64,000 bases of DNA from Bisbaumannia sp015645095 (GTDB lineage Bacteria; Pseudomonadota; Gammaproteobacteria; Pseudomonadales; Halomonadaceae), in the NCBI GenBank assembly GCA_036871055.1, contig CP141893.1, positions 3,658,001 through 3,722,000 on the forward strand. Direction: 5' to 3'. This document shows positions 34,456 to 43,263 of this stretch, one piece after another (the stretch's first letter is position 1; each line of letters starts with the position of its first letter). Below the pieces are notes generated by a model. The model saw only the letters and a list, made by a program, of their open reading frames with translations, made no database searches and had not been told where the DNA came from. Position numbers and translations under genes: made by a program.

Positions 34456-35787
34456 TTAGCGCATGATGCCGCCGCTACCGTAGCCTTTCAGGTTGGACTT
34501 CTTCATCACCGACTCGTACTGGTGCGACATGAGATGCGACTGCACCTGAGCCATGAAGTCCATGATGACCACCACCACGATCAACAGCGAGGTACCGCCG
34601 AAGAAGAACGGCACGTTCCACGCCACGATCAGGAACTGGGGCATCAGGGAAACCGCAGTGATGTAGATGGCACCGAAGAAGGTCAAGCGCGTCATGACCT
34701 TATCGATATAGCGAGCGGTCTGCTCGCCGGGCCGGATCCCCGGCAGGAAGGCTCCCGACTTCTTGAGGTTGTCGGCGACGTCCTTGGGGTTGAAGACCAG
34801 CGCTGTGTAAAAGAAGCAGAAGAATACCACCGCCGCGGCGAAAAGCAAGATGTACAGGGGTTGACCCGGGCCCAGGGCCAGGGAAGCCGCCTGCAGCCAG
34901 TCGAGCCCTTCTCCCGCACTGACCCACTGTCCCAGCGACGCCGGGAACAGCAGGATGCTGGAGGCGAAGATCGCCGGAATCACGCCGGCCATGTTCACCT
35001 TCAGGGGGAGGTAGCTGCTCTGGCCGGCGTACATCTTGTTGCCGACCTGACGCCGCGGATAGTTCACGGTGATGCGACGCTGACCGCGCTCGATAAACAC
35101 CACGAAGGCCACGGTGGCCACACCCAGCACCGTCAGGGCCAGCAGCGGCAGGACATTCCAGGCGCCTTCGTTGCGGGCCAGCTCGAAGGCCTGCCCCACG
35201 GCGCCGGGCAGACCCGCGACGATACCGGCGAAGATCAGCAGCGAGATGCCGTTGCCGATGCCCTTCTCGGTAATCTGCTCACCCAGCCACATCATGAACA
35301 CCGCCCCGGCCACGAAGGTCGTCACGGCGGTGAAATAGAAGCTGAAGTCAGGCGTATAGGCGATGCCCTGCCCCGCCAGGCCGACGGACATGCCGACGGC
35401 CTGAACGAAGGCCAGCACCACGGTGCCATAGCGGGTGTACTGGCTAATCTTGCGGCGACCGGCCTCGCCCTCCTTCTTGAGCTGCTCAAGATGGGGCGAG
35501 ACCGCGGTCAGCAGCTGCATGATAATCGACGCCGAGATATAGGGCATGATGCCCAGGGCGAAGATGCTCATGCGCTCCAGGGCGCCACCCGAGAACATGT
35601 TGAACATGCCCAGGATGGTGCCCTGCTGCTCCCTGAACAAGGCAGCAAGCTGGTCAGGATTGATACCGGGCACGGGGATGTGGGCACCGATTCGGTACAC
35701 CACGATGGCGAGGAGCACGAAGCGCAAACGCGCCCACAGTTCACTCAGACCGCTGCCCATCGCCGGCATGTTTCCTGACTTAGCCAT
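34456..35787 (-). CDS. secY: Protein translocase subunit SecY
   Basis: 443 residues, exactly the E. coli length, with ten membrane helices. Landmarks are the N-terminal GLSELWARLRFVLLAIVVYR, the plug region near GTILGMFNMFSGGALERMSI and the cytoplasmic loop ending KKSNLKGYGSGGIMR. It forms the SecYEG channel with SecE, also encoded here. Its ATG abuts the rplO stop with no gap (TAA-ATG), so translation is coupled. Confidence 0.98.
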   Translation of the reverse strand: MAKSGNMPAMGSGLSELWARLRFVLLAIVVYRIGAHIPVPGINPDQLAALFREQQGTILGMFNMFSGGALERMSIFALGIMPYISASIIMQLLTAVSPHLEQLKKEGEAGRRKISQYTRYGTVVLAFVQAVGMSVGLAGQGIAYTPDFSFYFTAVTTFVAGAVFMMWLGEQITEKGIGNGISLLIFAGIVAGLPGAVGQAFELARNEGAWNVLPLLALTVLGVATVAFVVFIERGQRRITVNYPRRQVGNKMYAGQSSYLPLKVNMAGVIPAIFASSILLFPASLGQWVSAGEGLDWLQAASLALGPGQPLYILLFAAAVVFFCFFYTALVFNPKDVADNLKKSGAFLPGIRPGEQTARYIDKVMTRLTFFGAIYITAVSLMPQFLIVAWNVPFFFGGTSLLIVVVVIMDFMAQVQSHLMSHQYESVMKKSNLKGYGSGGIMR

Positions 35788-36222
35788 TTAGTCCTCTACC
35801 TTGCCACCGGCGGCTTCGATCGCGGCACGGGCACCCTTGGTGACCTTGAGGCCGCGAACGGTGACCGCCTTGTTCAGTTCGCCGGAGAGGATCACCTTCG
35901 CGAATTGCGTGGCGTCCTTGAGCACGTTGGCCTGCTTCAGGGTCTCCAGGGTGACTTCGTCGCCCGCGACCTTGGCCAGTTCGAAGAGGCGGACCTCTTC
36001 GGAGACCAGGGACTTCATGGAGGTGAAGCCGAACTTCGGCAGACGCCGCTGCAGCGGCATCTGACCACCCTCGAAGCCGGGCTTGACGCTGCCGCCGCTA
36101 CGAGACTTCTGGCCCTTGTGGCCGCGGCCGCCGGTCTTGCCCAGACCGGAGCCAATGCCACGACCAACACGCTTTTCGGCGTGCTTGGAGCCCGGAGCCG
36201 GGCTCAGGCTATTGAGTTTCAT
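35788..36222 (-). CDS. rplO: 50S ribosomal protein L15
   Basis: 144 residues. MKLNSLSPAPGSKHAEKRVG then the Gly/Arg-rich RGIGSGLGKTGGRGHKGQKS extension that threads into 23S rRNA. The C-terminal VRGLKVTKGARAAIEAAGGK is typical. It sits in spc order between rpmD (3-bp gap) and secY (0 bp). Confidence 0.98.
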   Translation of the reverse strand: MKLNSLSPAPGSKHAEKRVGRGIGSGLGKTGGRGHKGQKSRSGGSVKPGFEGGQMPLQRRLPKFGFTSMKSLVSEEVRLFELAKVAGDEVTLETLKQANVLKDATQFAKVILSGELNKAVTVRGLKVTKGARAAIEAAGGKVED

Positions 36223-36225
36223 GGA

Positions 36226-36408
36226 TTACTCTCCCTCAACACGCACAAGGTAGTTAACCTTGTGGATCATGCCGCGAACGGCAGGGGTGTCTTCCAGTTC
36301 GACCGAGTGACCGATACGGCGCAGCCCGAGGCCTTTCATGGTGGCCTTGTGCTTGGGCAGGATGCCGATGGTGCTGCGGACCTGGGTAACCTTGAGTGTC
36401 GCTGCCAT
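36226..36408 (-). CDS. rpmD: 50S ribosomal protein L30
   Basis: 60 residues. LKVTQVRSTIGILPKHKATM and GLGLRRIGHSVELEDTPAVR match the short bacterial L30. It lies 6 bp after rpsE and 3 bp before rplO; such tight packing indicates co-translation. Confidence 0.97.
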   Translation of the reverse strand: MAATLKVTQVRSTIGILPKHKATMKGLGLRRIGHSVELEDTPAVRGMIHKVNYLVRVEGE

Positions 36409-36414
36409 GGTGTC

Positions 36415-36915
36415 TTACCCCGTGATCGCTTCGACAGACAGACCGCGCTTGGCGGCGATGTCGTCCGGCGACTGCATGGAGGCGAGACCCTTGACGGTCG
36501 CACGCACCACGTTCACCGGGTTAGTGGAGCCGTAGCACTTGGCCAGGACGTCCTGGACGCCGGCCAGTTCGAGCACGGAGCGCATGGCGCCACCGGCGAT
36601 GATACCGGTACCCTCGGAGGCCGGCTGCATGAACACCTTGGAGGCGCCATGACGAGCCTTGACCGGGTACTGCAGGGTATGACCAGCCAGGGTCACCTTG
36701 ACCATGTTGCGGCGCGCCTGGTCCATGGCCTTCTGGATCGCGACCGGCACTTCACGCGCCTTGCCACGACCGAAGCCCACACGACCATTGCCATCGCCCA
36801 CGACGGTCAGAGCGGTGAAACCGAAGATACGGCCACCCTTGACCACCTTGGCGACACGGTTGACCTGCACGAGCTTTTCCTGCAGATCGCCGTTTTGCTG
36901 TTCGTTCTTCGCCAT
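36415..36915 (-). CDS. rpsE: 30S ribosomal protein S5
   Basis: 166 residues. KLVQVNRVAKVVKGGRIFGF is the double-stranded-RNA-binding-like start and FGRGKAREVPVAIQKAMDQA the conserved centre. The residues around VNRVAKVVKGGR, where E. coli spectinomycin-resistance changes occur, look wild type. Within the spc operon after rplR. Confidence 0.98.
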   Translation of the reverse strand: MAKNEQQNGDLQEKLVQVNRVAKVVKGGRIFGFTALTVVGDGNGRVGFGRGKAREVPVAIQKAMDQARRNMVKVTLAGHTLQYPVKARHGASKVFMQPASEGTGIIAGGAMRSVLELAGVQDVLAKCYGSTNPVNVVRATVKGLASMQSPDDIAAKRGLSVEAITG

Positions 36916-36927
36916 CGTAAAAACCCT

Positions 36928-37278
36928 TTAGAAATCCAGGCCGCCTTCACGAGCGGCGTCGGCCAGAGCCTTGACGCGACCGTGATACTGGAAGCCAGCA
37001 CGATCGAAGGCCACCTGGGTGATGCCTGCTTCCTTCGCGCGTTCGGCAATCAGCGCGCCGACCTTGGCGGCGGCGTCGGCGTTACCGGTCGCACCCTCAC
37101 GCAGGGACTTGTCCAGCGTGGAAGCGCTGGCCAGCACCTTACCACCATCCGGCGAGATGATCTGCGCATAGATGTGGCGGGGAGTACGGTTGACGCACAG
37201 GCGATACACGCCCAGCTCGCGAATCTTGGCGCGAGCGCGGCGGGCACGACGGAGACGAGATTCTTTCTTCGCGTTCAT
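36928..37278 (-). CDS. rplR: 50S ribosomal protein L18
   Basis: 116 residues: MNAKKESRLRRARRARAKIR basic N-terminus that binds 5S rRNA, RLCVNRTPRHIYAQIISPDG in the middle and the C-terminal FDRAGFQYHGRVKALADAAR. The gap to rplF is 9 bp and to rpsE 12 bp. Confidence 0.98.
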   Translation of the reverse strand: MNAKKESRLRRARRARAKIRELGVYRLCVNRTPRHIYAQIISPDGGKVLASASTLDKSLREGATGNADAAAKVGALIAERAKEAGITQVAFDRAGFQYHGRVKALADAAREGGLDF

Positions 37279-37287
37279 AACCCTGCC

Positions 37288-37818
37288 TTACTTCTTCTTG
37301 GCTTCTTTGCGGCGGACCTGCTCGTCGCCGTACCGGATACCCTTGCCCTTGTAGGGCTCGGGCGGACGGAAGGCGCGGATTTCCGCGGCGACCTGGCCGA
37401 GCTTCTGCTTGTCCGCGCTTTTCAGCACGATGGTGGTGTTCTTGGGCGTTTCCGCCACGACACCGTCAGGCAGCGTGTAATCGACCGGGTGGGAGAAGCC
37501 CAGTGTCAGGTTCAGCGTCTGGCCCTTGGCCTGAGCCCGGTAACCGACGCCATTGATCTCGAGGGACTTGGTGAAGCCCTCGGACACACCGGTAACCAGG
37601 TTCTGGACCAGTGCGCGGGTAGTACCGACCATTGCCCAGCTCTTGGCGGACTCGCTCGGCGCGAAGGTCACCTGGCCCTCTTCCTGACCGATCACCACAT
37701 CGGGGTGCACGGTCATGGAGAGGGTGCCCTGGCTACCCTTGACGCTCAGCTGGTCACCGTCGAGCTTGAACTCGACGCCAGCGGGCAATTTAACCGGATA
37801 TTTGGCTACGCGTGACAT
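37288..37818 (-). CDS. rplF: 50S ribosomal protein L6
   Basis: 176 residues. MSRVAKYPVKLPAGVEFKLD start and the C-terminal FRPPEPYKGKGIRYGDEQVR loop that contacts the sarcin-ricin region. Two tandem L6 folds. Follows rpsH by 9 bp in spc order. Confidence 0.98.
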   Translation of the reverse strand: MSRVAKYPVKLPAGVEFKLDGDQLSVKGSQGTLSMTVHPDVVIGQEEGQVTFAPSESAKSWAMVGTTRALVQNLVTGVSEGFTKSLEINGVGYRAQAKGQTLNLTLGFSHPVDYTLPDGVVAETPKNTTIVLKSADKQKLGQVAAEIRAFRPPEPYKGKGIRYGDEQVRRKEAKKK

Positions 37819-37827
37819 TCCAAACTC

Positions 37828-38220
37828 CTAGAATACGGTGCAGAGGACTTCGCCACCGATACCGGCCTGACGCGCGGCACGGTCGGTCATCACGCCCTTG
37901 GAGGTGGAAACGATCGCCACGCCCAGGCCGTCGGCGACCTTCGGCAGCGCGTCCTTGCCCTTGTACTGGCGCAGGGACGGCTTGGACACCCGCTGGATGT
38001 GCTCGATGACCGGCTTACCCTCGAAGTACTTGAGGGTCACGGTCAGCTCGGGCTTGGCGCCTTCGGCGACGGCGAAGTCAGAGACATAACCCTCTTCCTT
38101 CAATACGCGGGCCAGCTCGACCTTGAGCTTGGAGGACGGCATGGTGACCGTCTCCTTGGTGGCCATCTGCGCATTGCGGATACGGGTGAACATATCCGCC
38201 AGCGTATCTTGCATGCTCAT
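37828..38220 (-). CDS. rpsH: 30S ribosomal protein S8
   Basis: 130 residues. MSMQDTLADMFTRIRNAQMA start; C-terminal STSKGVMTDRAARQAGIGGE is the highly conserved RNA-binding end. In E. coli S8 represses the spc operon by binding mRNA near rplE. Lies 30 bp after rpsN. Confidence 0.98.
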   Translation of the reverse strand: MSMQDTLADMFTRIRNAQMATKETVTMPSSKLKVELARVLKEEGYVSDFAVAEGAKPELTVTLKYFEGKPVIEHIQRVSKPSLRQYKGKDALPKVADGLGVAIVSTSKGVMTDRAARQAGIGGEVLCTVF

Positions 38221-38250
38221 TACGTTGCGCTCCTGATGTTTCTACGTGGC

Positions 38251-38556
38251 TTACCAGCTGGACTTCTTCAGCCCAGGGACATCGCCACGCATGGCGGCTT
38301 CACGCAGCTTGTTACGGCCGAGGCCGAACTTGTTGTAGTAGCCGTGCGGACGGCCGGTGACGCGGCAGCGGTTACGCTGACGCACCGGGCTGGAGTCACG
38401 CGGCAGCTGCTGCAACTTCAGCGTGGCGTCGAAGCGCTCTTCATCGGAAGCGTTGACGTCATTAATGATGGCCTTGAGAGCCGCGCGCTTCTCAGCGTAC
38501 TTAGCAACGAGCTTGGTACGCTTGAGTTCGCGCTCAATCATGCTTTTCTTTGCCAT
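38251..38556 (-). CDS. rpsN: 30S ribosomal protein S14 (zinc-free form)
   Basis: 101 residues, the long C-minus form: MAKKSMIERELKRTKLVAKY, then RNRCRVTGRPHGYYNKFGLG and LREAAMRGDVPGLKKSSW. It lacks the two C-x2-C pairs of the short zinc form. 10 bp after rplE. Confidence 0.98.
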   Translation of the reverse strand: MAKKSMIERELKRTKLVAKYAEKRAALKAIINDVNASDEERFDATLKLQQLPRDSSPVRQRNRCRVTGRPHGYYNKFGLGRNKLREAAMRGDVPGLKKSSW

Positions 38557-38566
38557 GATCCCACCC

Positions 38567-39106
38567 TTATTTCTTGAACGGGAAGTTCAGCGCGCTGAGC
38601 AGCGCACGGCCTTCTTCATCGGTGTTGGCAGTGGTGGTGATGGTCACATCCAGGCCACGGACTTGATCGATTTTATCATACTCGATCTCCGGGAAGATGA
38701 TCTGCTCACGCACCCCCATGGAGTAGTTGCCACGACCGTCGAAGGACTTCGGGTTGAGACCACGGAAGTCACGAACGCGGGGGATCGCGATGTTCACCAG
38801 GCGATCCAGGAAGTCCCACATGCGCTCACTGCGCAGCGTGACCTTGATCCCGATCGGCCAACCTTCACGCACCTTGAAGCCCGCGATGGACTTACGCGCC
38901 TTAGTAATCACCGGCTTCTGACCGGAGAGCTTCTCCAGGTCGCCGATGGCGTTTTCGATCAGCTTTTTATCGCTGGTCGCATCGCCGATGCCCATGTTGA
39001 GGGTCACCTTGGTGACTCGGGGCACCTGCATCACGTTGGCGTAGCTGAACTGCTCTTTGAGTTGAGCCACCACCTCGTTCTGATAACGTTCTTTCAAGTT
39101 CGCCAT
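38567..39106 (-). CDS. rplE: 50S ribosomal protein L5
   Basis: 179 residues. VMQVPRVTKVTLNMGIGDAT and the 5S-rRNA/tRNA-contacting loop TKARKSIAGFKVREGWPIGI; C-terminal GLDVTITTTANTDEEGRALL. 18 bp after rplX. In E. coli S8 acts near this start; I did not resolve such a structure here. Confidence 0.98.
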   Translation of the reverse strand: MANLKERYQNEVVAQLKEQFSYANVMQVPRVTKVTLNMGIGDATSDKKLIENAIGDLEKLSGQKPVITKARKSIAGFKVREGWPIGIKVTLRSERMWDFLDRLVNIAIPRVRDFRGLNPKSFDGRGNYSMGVREQIIFPEIEYDKIDQVRGLDVTITTTANTDEEGRALLSALNFPFKK

Positions 39107-39124
39107 TTTGCTACCCGACTCGCG

Positions 39125-39439
39125 TTAGGCGTCGATCTGCGTCTGCGTCGACTTGTAGATACGTACCTTGGAACCGTCTTCCTTAACCTGGAAGCCGACG
39201 CGATCTGCCTTACCGGTCTCCTGGTTGAAGATGGCTACGTTGGACGCGTGAATCGGCGCCTCGCGCTCGACGATACCGCCCTGATTGCCAGCCATGGGAT
39301 TCGGCTTGGTGTGACGCTTGATCATGTTCACACCGGACACCACGAAGCGGTTTTCGAGAACCCGCTTGACGGTGCCGCGCTTGCCCTTGTCCTTGCCAGC
39401 GATGACGATCACTTCATCGTCACGTTTGATCTTTTGCAT
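39125..39439 (-). CDS. rplX: 50S ribosomal protein L24
   Basis: 104 residues with the KOW motif in KIKRDDEVIVIAGKDKGKRG and KPNPMAGNQGGIVEREAPIH. Early assembly protein near the tunnel exit. AAGGAG lies upstream of the ATG. 14 bp after rplN. Confidence 0.98.
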   Translation of the reverse strand: MQKIKRDDEVIVIAGKDKGKRGTVKRVLENRFVVSGVNMIKRHTKPNPMAGNQGGIVEREAPIHASNVAIFNQETGKADRVGFQVKEDGSKVRIYKSTQTQIDA

Positions 39440-39453
39440 GTCCGCCTCGCTCC

Positions 39454-39825
39454 TTACAGCACTTCGGGCGCCAGGGAAATGATCTTCATGAACTTCTCGG
39501 TACGAAGCTCACGAGTCACCGGCCCGAAGATACGAGTACCAATCGGCTGCTCGTTGGTGTTGTTCAACAGAACCGCCGCATTGCCGTCGAAGCGGATCAG
39601 CGAGCCGTCGGAACGGCGTACACCACTACGGGTGCGAACCACCACCGCCTTCAGCACCTGGCCCTTCTTGACCTTGCCACGCGGGATGGCTTCTTTCACC
39701 GTGACTTTGATGATGTCACCGACACGGGCATAGCGGCGGTGTGAGCCACCGAGCACCTTGATGCATTGCACCCGGCGCGCCCCGCTGTTGTCGGCGACAT
39801 CCAGCATTGTCTGAGTCTGAATCAT
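39454..39825 (-). CDS. rplN: 50S ribosomal protein L14
   Basis: 123 residues, same as E. coli. MIQTQTMLDVADNSGARRVQ start and VVRTRSGVRRSDGSLIRFDG core. It follows rpsQ by 55 bp, the conventional S10/spc boundary; I see no convincing promoter there, so S10 and spc may be one transcript. Confidence 0.98.
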   Translation of the reverse strand: MIQTQTMLDVADNSGARRVQCIKVLGGSHRRYARVGDIIKVTVKEAIPRGKVKKGQVLKAVVVRTRSGVRRSDGSLIRFDGNAAVLLNNTNEQPIGTRIFGPVTRELRTEKFMKIISLAPEVL

Positions 39826-39880
39826 CGGTTTTCTCCAAACCTAATCTGACTGCACTGGTTACGAAGTCGCTTGCCGAGCC

Positions 39881-40141
39881 TTAGCCCTTGGCCTGCTCGA
39901 CCACTTCAACCAGCGTCCAGGCCTTCTTCTTGGACAGCGGACGGCATTCCTGAATGGAAACCGTATCCCCAGCCTTGGCCTGGTTCGCCTCATCATGGGC
40001 GTGCAGTTTGGTGGAGCGCTTCATGTACTTGCCGTAGATCGGATGACGCTCGCGGCGCTCGATCATAACGACGATGGACTTGTCCATCTTGTCGCTCACC
40101 ACCTTGCCGGTGAGCGTACGGGCTTTCTTTTCTTCGGCCAT
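39881..40141 (-). CDS. rpsQ: 30S ribosomal protein S17
   Basis: 86 residues from ATG 40141 (MAEEKKARTLTGKVVSDKMD). The OB-fold text KSIVVMIERRERHPIYGKYM and HDEANQAKAGDTVSIQECRP is family standard. One base separates it from the rpmC stop. Last gene of the S10 group. Confidence 0.98.
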   Translation of the reverse strand: MAEEKKARTLTGKVVSDKMDKSIVVMIERRERHPIYGKYMKRSTKLHAHDEANQAKAGDTVSIQECRPLSKKKAWTLVEVVEQAKG

Positions 40142-40142
40142 C

Positions 40143-40334
40143 TCAATCACCTGCCTTCTCGTTGAGCACAGTCTTCACACGGGCAATATCCCGACGGACC
40201 TGCTTGAGCAGATGAGTCTGGCTCAGTTGGCCGGTAGCCTTCTGCATGCGCAGGTTGAACTGCTCGCGGAGGAGATCGAGGAGCTGTGCGTTCAGCTCTT
40301 CGACTGACTTTTCACGAATTTCCTGGGCGTTCAT
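40143..40334 (-). CDS. rpmC: 50S ribosomal protein L29
   Basis: 63 residues from ATG 40334 (MNAQEIREKSVEELNAQLLD). The two-helix coiled hairpin ends IARVKTVLNEKAGD. The start overlaps the rplP stop by one base (TGATG), so translation is coupled. An in-frame GTG immediately upstream is the less likely start. Confidence 0.97.
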   Translation of the reverse strand: MNAQEIREKSVEELNAQLLDLLREQFNLRMQKATGQLSQTHLLKQVRRDIARVKTVLNEKAGD

Positions 40335-40747
40335 CACATCACCGTCCGTTTCACAAAGGTGGTGGAGACCGGGAACTTCTGAGCGGCCAGGCGGAAGGCC
40401 TCACGAGCCAGCTCTTCAGAAACACCTTCGATCTCGTACAGGATCCGACCCGGCTGGATCTGGGCGACCCAGTACTCCACGGAGCCCTTACCCTTACCCA
40501 TACGGACTTCGAGGGGCTTCTTGGAGATCGGCTTGTCCGGGAACACACGGATCCAGATCTTGCCACCACGCTTGACGTGACGAGTGATGGCACGACGACC
40601 GGCTTCGATCTGACGCGCGGTCACACGACCACGGCCGGTGGCCTTGAGGCCATACTCGCCGAAGCTGACCTTGCTACCGCGATGCGCCAGGCCACGGTTG
40701 CGGCCCTTCTGCATCTTGCGGAATTTCATGCGCTTAGGTTGTAACAT
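40334..40747 (-). CDS. rplP: 50S ribosomal protein L16
   Basis: 137 residues. MLQPKRMKFRKMQKGRNRGL start, GKIWIRVFPDKPISKKPLEV core with the Arg that is hydroxylated by RoxA in E. coli (Arg81 context RMGKGKG). Contacts A-site tRNA. 15 bp after rpsC. Confidence 0.98.
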   Translation of the reverse strand: MLQPKRMKFRKMQKGRNRGLAHRGSKVSFGEYGLKATGRGRVTARQIEAGRRAITRHVKRGGKIWIRVFPDKPISKKPLEVRMGKGKGSVEYWVAQIQPGRILYEIEGVSEELAREAFRLAAQKFPVSTTFVKRTVM

Positions 40748-40762
40748 CGACTCGCTCTCCCC

Positions 40763-41461
40763 TTACCTGGAACCTTTCTTCTTGGAGGGCGCGGCCTGCG
40801 GCTGTTTGGCCTTGGCGCGAACCTCTTCGATGCCCCCGAGGATTTCACCCTTGAAGACCCACACCTTGACACCGATGATGCCGTAGGTGGTCTGAGCTTC
40901 GAAGGTGGCGTAGTCGATGTCCGCACGCAGGGTATGCAGCGGAACTCGACCCTCGCGGTACCACTCGGTACGAGCGATCTCGGCGCCACCCAGGCGACCG
41001 GACAGCTGCACCTTGATACCACCGGCGCCGAGGCGCATGGCGTTCTGCACGGCGCGCTTCATGGCGCGACGGAACATCACGCGACGCTCCAGCTGACCGG
41101 CGATGTTCTGGGCGACCAGCATGGCGTCCAGTTCCGGCTTGCGAACTTCCTCGATGTTGACGTGCACGGGCACGCCCATCATCGCGGTGACCTCGCGGCG
41201 CAGACGATCGACGTCTTCGCCCTTCTTGCCAATCACGATGCCCGGACGGGCGGTGTGAATGGTGATACGAGCGTTGTTCGCGGGACGCTCGATGGTGATG
41301 CGGCTCACGGAAGCGTTCTTGAGACGCTCTTCCAGGAAGCGGCGCACTTCGAGATCGTTATTCAGTTTATCGGCGTAGGCACCGCGCTCGGCGTACCAGA
41401 CAGAGGTATGGTCTTTGACGATACCCAGCCGAATACCTGTTGGATTGACTTTCTGACCCAT
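40763..41461 (-). CDS. rpsC: 30S ribosomal protein S3
   Basis: 232 residues from ATG 41461 (MGQKVNPTGIRLGIVKDHTS). KH domain around HTARPGIVIGKKGEDVDRLR. The C-terminus is basic (QPQAAPSKKKGSR). It lines the mRNA entry channel. 11 bp after rplV. Confidence 0.98.
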   Translation of the reverse strand: MGQKVNPTGIRLGIVKDHTSVWYAERGAYADKLNNDLEVRRFLEERLKNASVSRITIERPANNARITIHTARPGIVIGKKGEDVDRLRREVTAMMGVPVHVNIEEVRKPELDAMLVAQNIAGQLERRVMFRRAMKRAVQNAMRLGAGGIKVQLSGRLGGAEIARTEWYREGRVPLHTLRADIDYATFEAQTTYGIIGVKVWVFKGEILGGIEEVRAKAKQPQAAPSKKKGSR

Positions 41462-41472
41462 CTGGTCGACTC

Positions 41473-41805
41473 CTACTTCTCGGCTACCTTGACGGTGATG
41501 TGGCAAGTGCGCTTCAAGATACGGTCCGCACGGCCCTTGGCCCGCGGCTTGATACGCTTGAGCGTCATGCCCTCATCGACACAGATGGTCGAGACACGCA
41601 GCTCGTCGATGTCCATGCCGTTGTTTTCTTCCGCATTCGCAATGGCGGACTGCAGCACCTTCTTGACCAGCTTGGCGGCCTTCTTCGGTGAGAAGGTCAG
41701 CAGGTCCAGCGCCTCGGCGACAGGCTTACCGCGCACCTGGTCAGCCACCAAACGGGCCTTCTGGGCGGATAAACGAGCGCCACGCAGCTTAGCAGTGACT
41801 TCCAT
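41473..41805 (-). CDS. rplV: 50S ribosomal protein L22
   Basis: 110 residues, same as E. coli. MEVTAKLRGARLSAQKARLV and the tunnel-lining hairpin RIKPRAKGRADRILKRTCHI, with no deletion of the Met-Lys-Arg type linked to macrolide resistance apparent. 18 bp after rpsS. Confidence 0.98.
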   Translation of the reverse strand: MEVTAKLRGARLSAQKARLVADQVRGKPVAEALDLLTFSPKKAAKLVKKVLQSAIANAEENNGMDIDELRVSTICVDEGMTLKRIKPRAKGRADRILKRTCHITVKVAEK

Positions 41806-41823
41806 CTCTCAATCCTCTCTGGC

Positions 41824-42099
41824 TTACCGTTTGGCTTTCTTGTCCGCCGCATGACCGCGATAAGTGCGGGTTGCAGCGAATTCGCCCAGCTTGTGGCCAA
41901 CCATTTCCTCGGAGATGTGAACCGGGACGTGTTGGCGTCCGTTATGGACGGCAATGGTGAGCCCAACCATGTTCGGCAGGATCATGGAACGACGCGACCA
42001 GGTCTTGATCGGTTTGCGGTCGTTCTTCTCCACTGCAGCCTCAACCTTCTTCAGCAGATGAAGGTCAATAAAAGGACCTTTCTTCAGTGAACGTGGCAC
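41824..42099 (-). CDS. rpsS: 30S ribosomal protein S19
   Basis: 91 residues beginning at GTG 42099 (read as MPRSLKKGPFIDLHLLKKVE). VHNGRQHVPVHISEEMVGHK is the conserved core. AAGGGG precedes the GTG. Sits in the 30S head with S13. Unlike most neighbours it does not use ATG. Confidence 0.98.
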   Translation of the reverse strand: MPRSLKKGPFIDLHLLKKVEAAVEKNDRKPIKTWSRRSMILPNMVGLTIAVHNGRQHVPVHISEEMVGHKLGEFAATRTYRGHAADKKAKR

Positions 42100-42121
42100 A
42101 GCCGTTACCCCTTAATGTCTG

Positions 42122-42949
42122 TTACTTGGCCTTGCGGCGACGAACGATCAGTGCGTCGGTGCGCTTGTTCTTGCGAGTCTTGTGACCCTTGGTGGGCACG
42201 CCCCAGGGAGTGACCGGGTGACGGCCACCGCTGGTGCGACCTTCACCACCACCGTGGGGGTGATCCACCGGGTTCATGGCGACACCGCGAACCGTCGGAC
42301 GCACGCCACGCCAGCGCTTGGCACCGGCCTTGCCGAGTTGGCGCAGGCTGTGCTCGGAGTTGCTCACCTCGCCCAGGGTGGCGCGGCACTCGGCCAGCAC
42401 CTTGCGCATCTCGCCGGAGCGCAGACGCAGGGTGGCGTAGTTGCCTTCGCGAGCCACCAGCTGAGCGCTGGTACCGGCGCTGCGAGCGATCTGCGCGCCC
42501 TTGCCCGGCTTCAGCTCGATACAGTGCACCGTGGAGCCCAGCGGGACGTTGCGCAGCGGCAGGGCGTTGCCCTTCTTGATCGCCGCATTGACCCCAGACT
42601 CGAGGGTATCGCCGGCCTTCACGCCCTTGGGCGCGATGATGTAGCGACGCTCGCCGTCCAGGTACTTGAGCAGTGCGATATGGGCACTGCGGTTCGGATC
42701 GTATTCCAGGCGCTCGACGACGGCGGGAACGCCATCCTTGGTGCGCTTGAAATCGATCAGACGATAGTGCTGACGGTGGCCACCGCCCACGTGACGGGTG
42801 GTGATGCGACCGTTGTTGTTGCGACCACCGCTGCGAGACTTCTTCTCGAGCAGCGGGGCATAACCACGACCCTTGTGCAGCTCGTCGTTGACCACCTTGA
42901 TCAGGTGACGACGACCGGCGGAGGTGGGTTTAGTCTTGACTACTGCCAT
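42122..42949 (-). CDS. rplB: 50S ribosomal protein L2
   Basis: 275 residues. Core SH3/OB text NGRITTRHVGGGHRQHYRLI and the C-terminal GVAMNPVDHPHGGGEGRTSG containing the His (E. coli His229) needed for full peptidyl transferase activity. AGGAG before ATG. Between rplW (17 bp) and rpsS (22 bp). Confidence 0.98.
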   Translation of the reverse strand: MAVVKTKPTSAGRRHLIKVVNDELHKGRGYAPLLEKKSRSGGRNNNGRITTRHVGGGHRQHYRLIDFKRTKDGVPAVVERLEYDPNRSAHIALLKYLDGERRYIIAPKGVKAGDTLESGVNAAIKKGNALPLRNVPLGSTVHCIELKPGKGAQIARSAGTSAQLVAREGNYATLRLRSGEMRKVLAECRATLGEVSNSEHSLRQLGKAGAKRWRGVRPTVRGVAMNPVDHPHGGGEGRTSGGRHPVTPWGVPTKGHKTRKNKRTDALIVRRRKAK

Positions 42950-42966
42950 GATCCGTGCTCCTGCCC

Positions 42967-43263
42967 TTATTCGGTGCCAGAGAAGTCTTCGAGCGTCTCG
43001 CCCGCGGCCAGGGTCACGTACGCCTTGCGGTAACCCTTACGCTGGCCGACGCCATGAGCGGTGCGCTTGGTCTTGCCCTTGACGTTCAGGACCTGCACAC
43101 GGTCGACCTTCTTGCCGAACAGGGCCTGCACGGCCTTCTTGATTTCCGGCTTGGTCGCGTCATCCGCCACCTTGAACACGTACTGGTTGCGTTCGGCAGC
43201 GAAGGCGGCTTTCTCGGTCATGTGCGGACCGAGCAGAACCTTGAATACACGCTCCTGGTTCAT
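42967..43263 (-). CDS. rplW: 50S ribosomal protein L23
   Basis: 98 residues. VFKVADDATKPEIKKAVQAL and VQVLNVKGKTKRTAHGVGQR; the exposed site that docks trigger factor and SRP is in this fold. ATG overlaps the rplD stop by 4 bp. Confidence 0.98.
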   Translation of the reverse strand: MNQERVFKVLLGPHMTEKAAFAAERNQYVFKVADDATKPEIKKAVQALFGKKVDRVQVLNVKGKTKRTAHGVGQRKGYRKAYVTLAAGETLEDFSGTE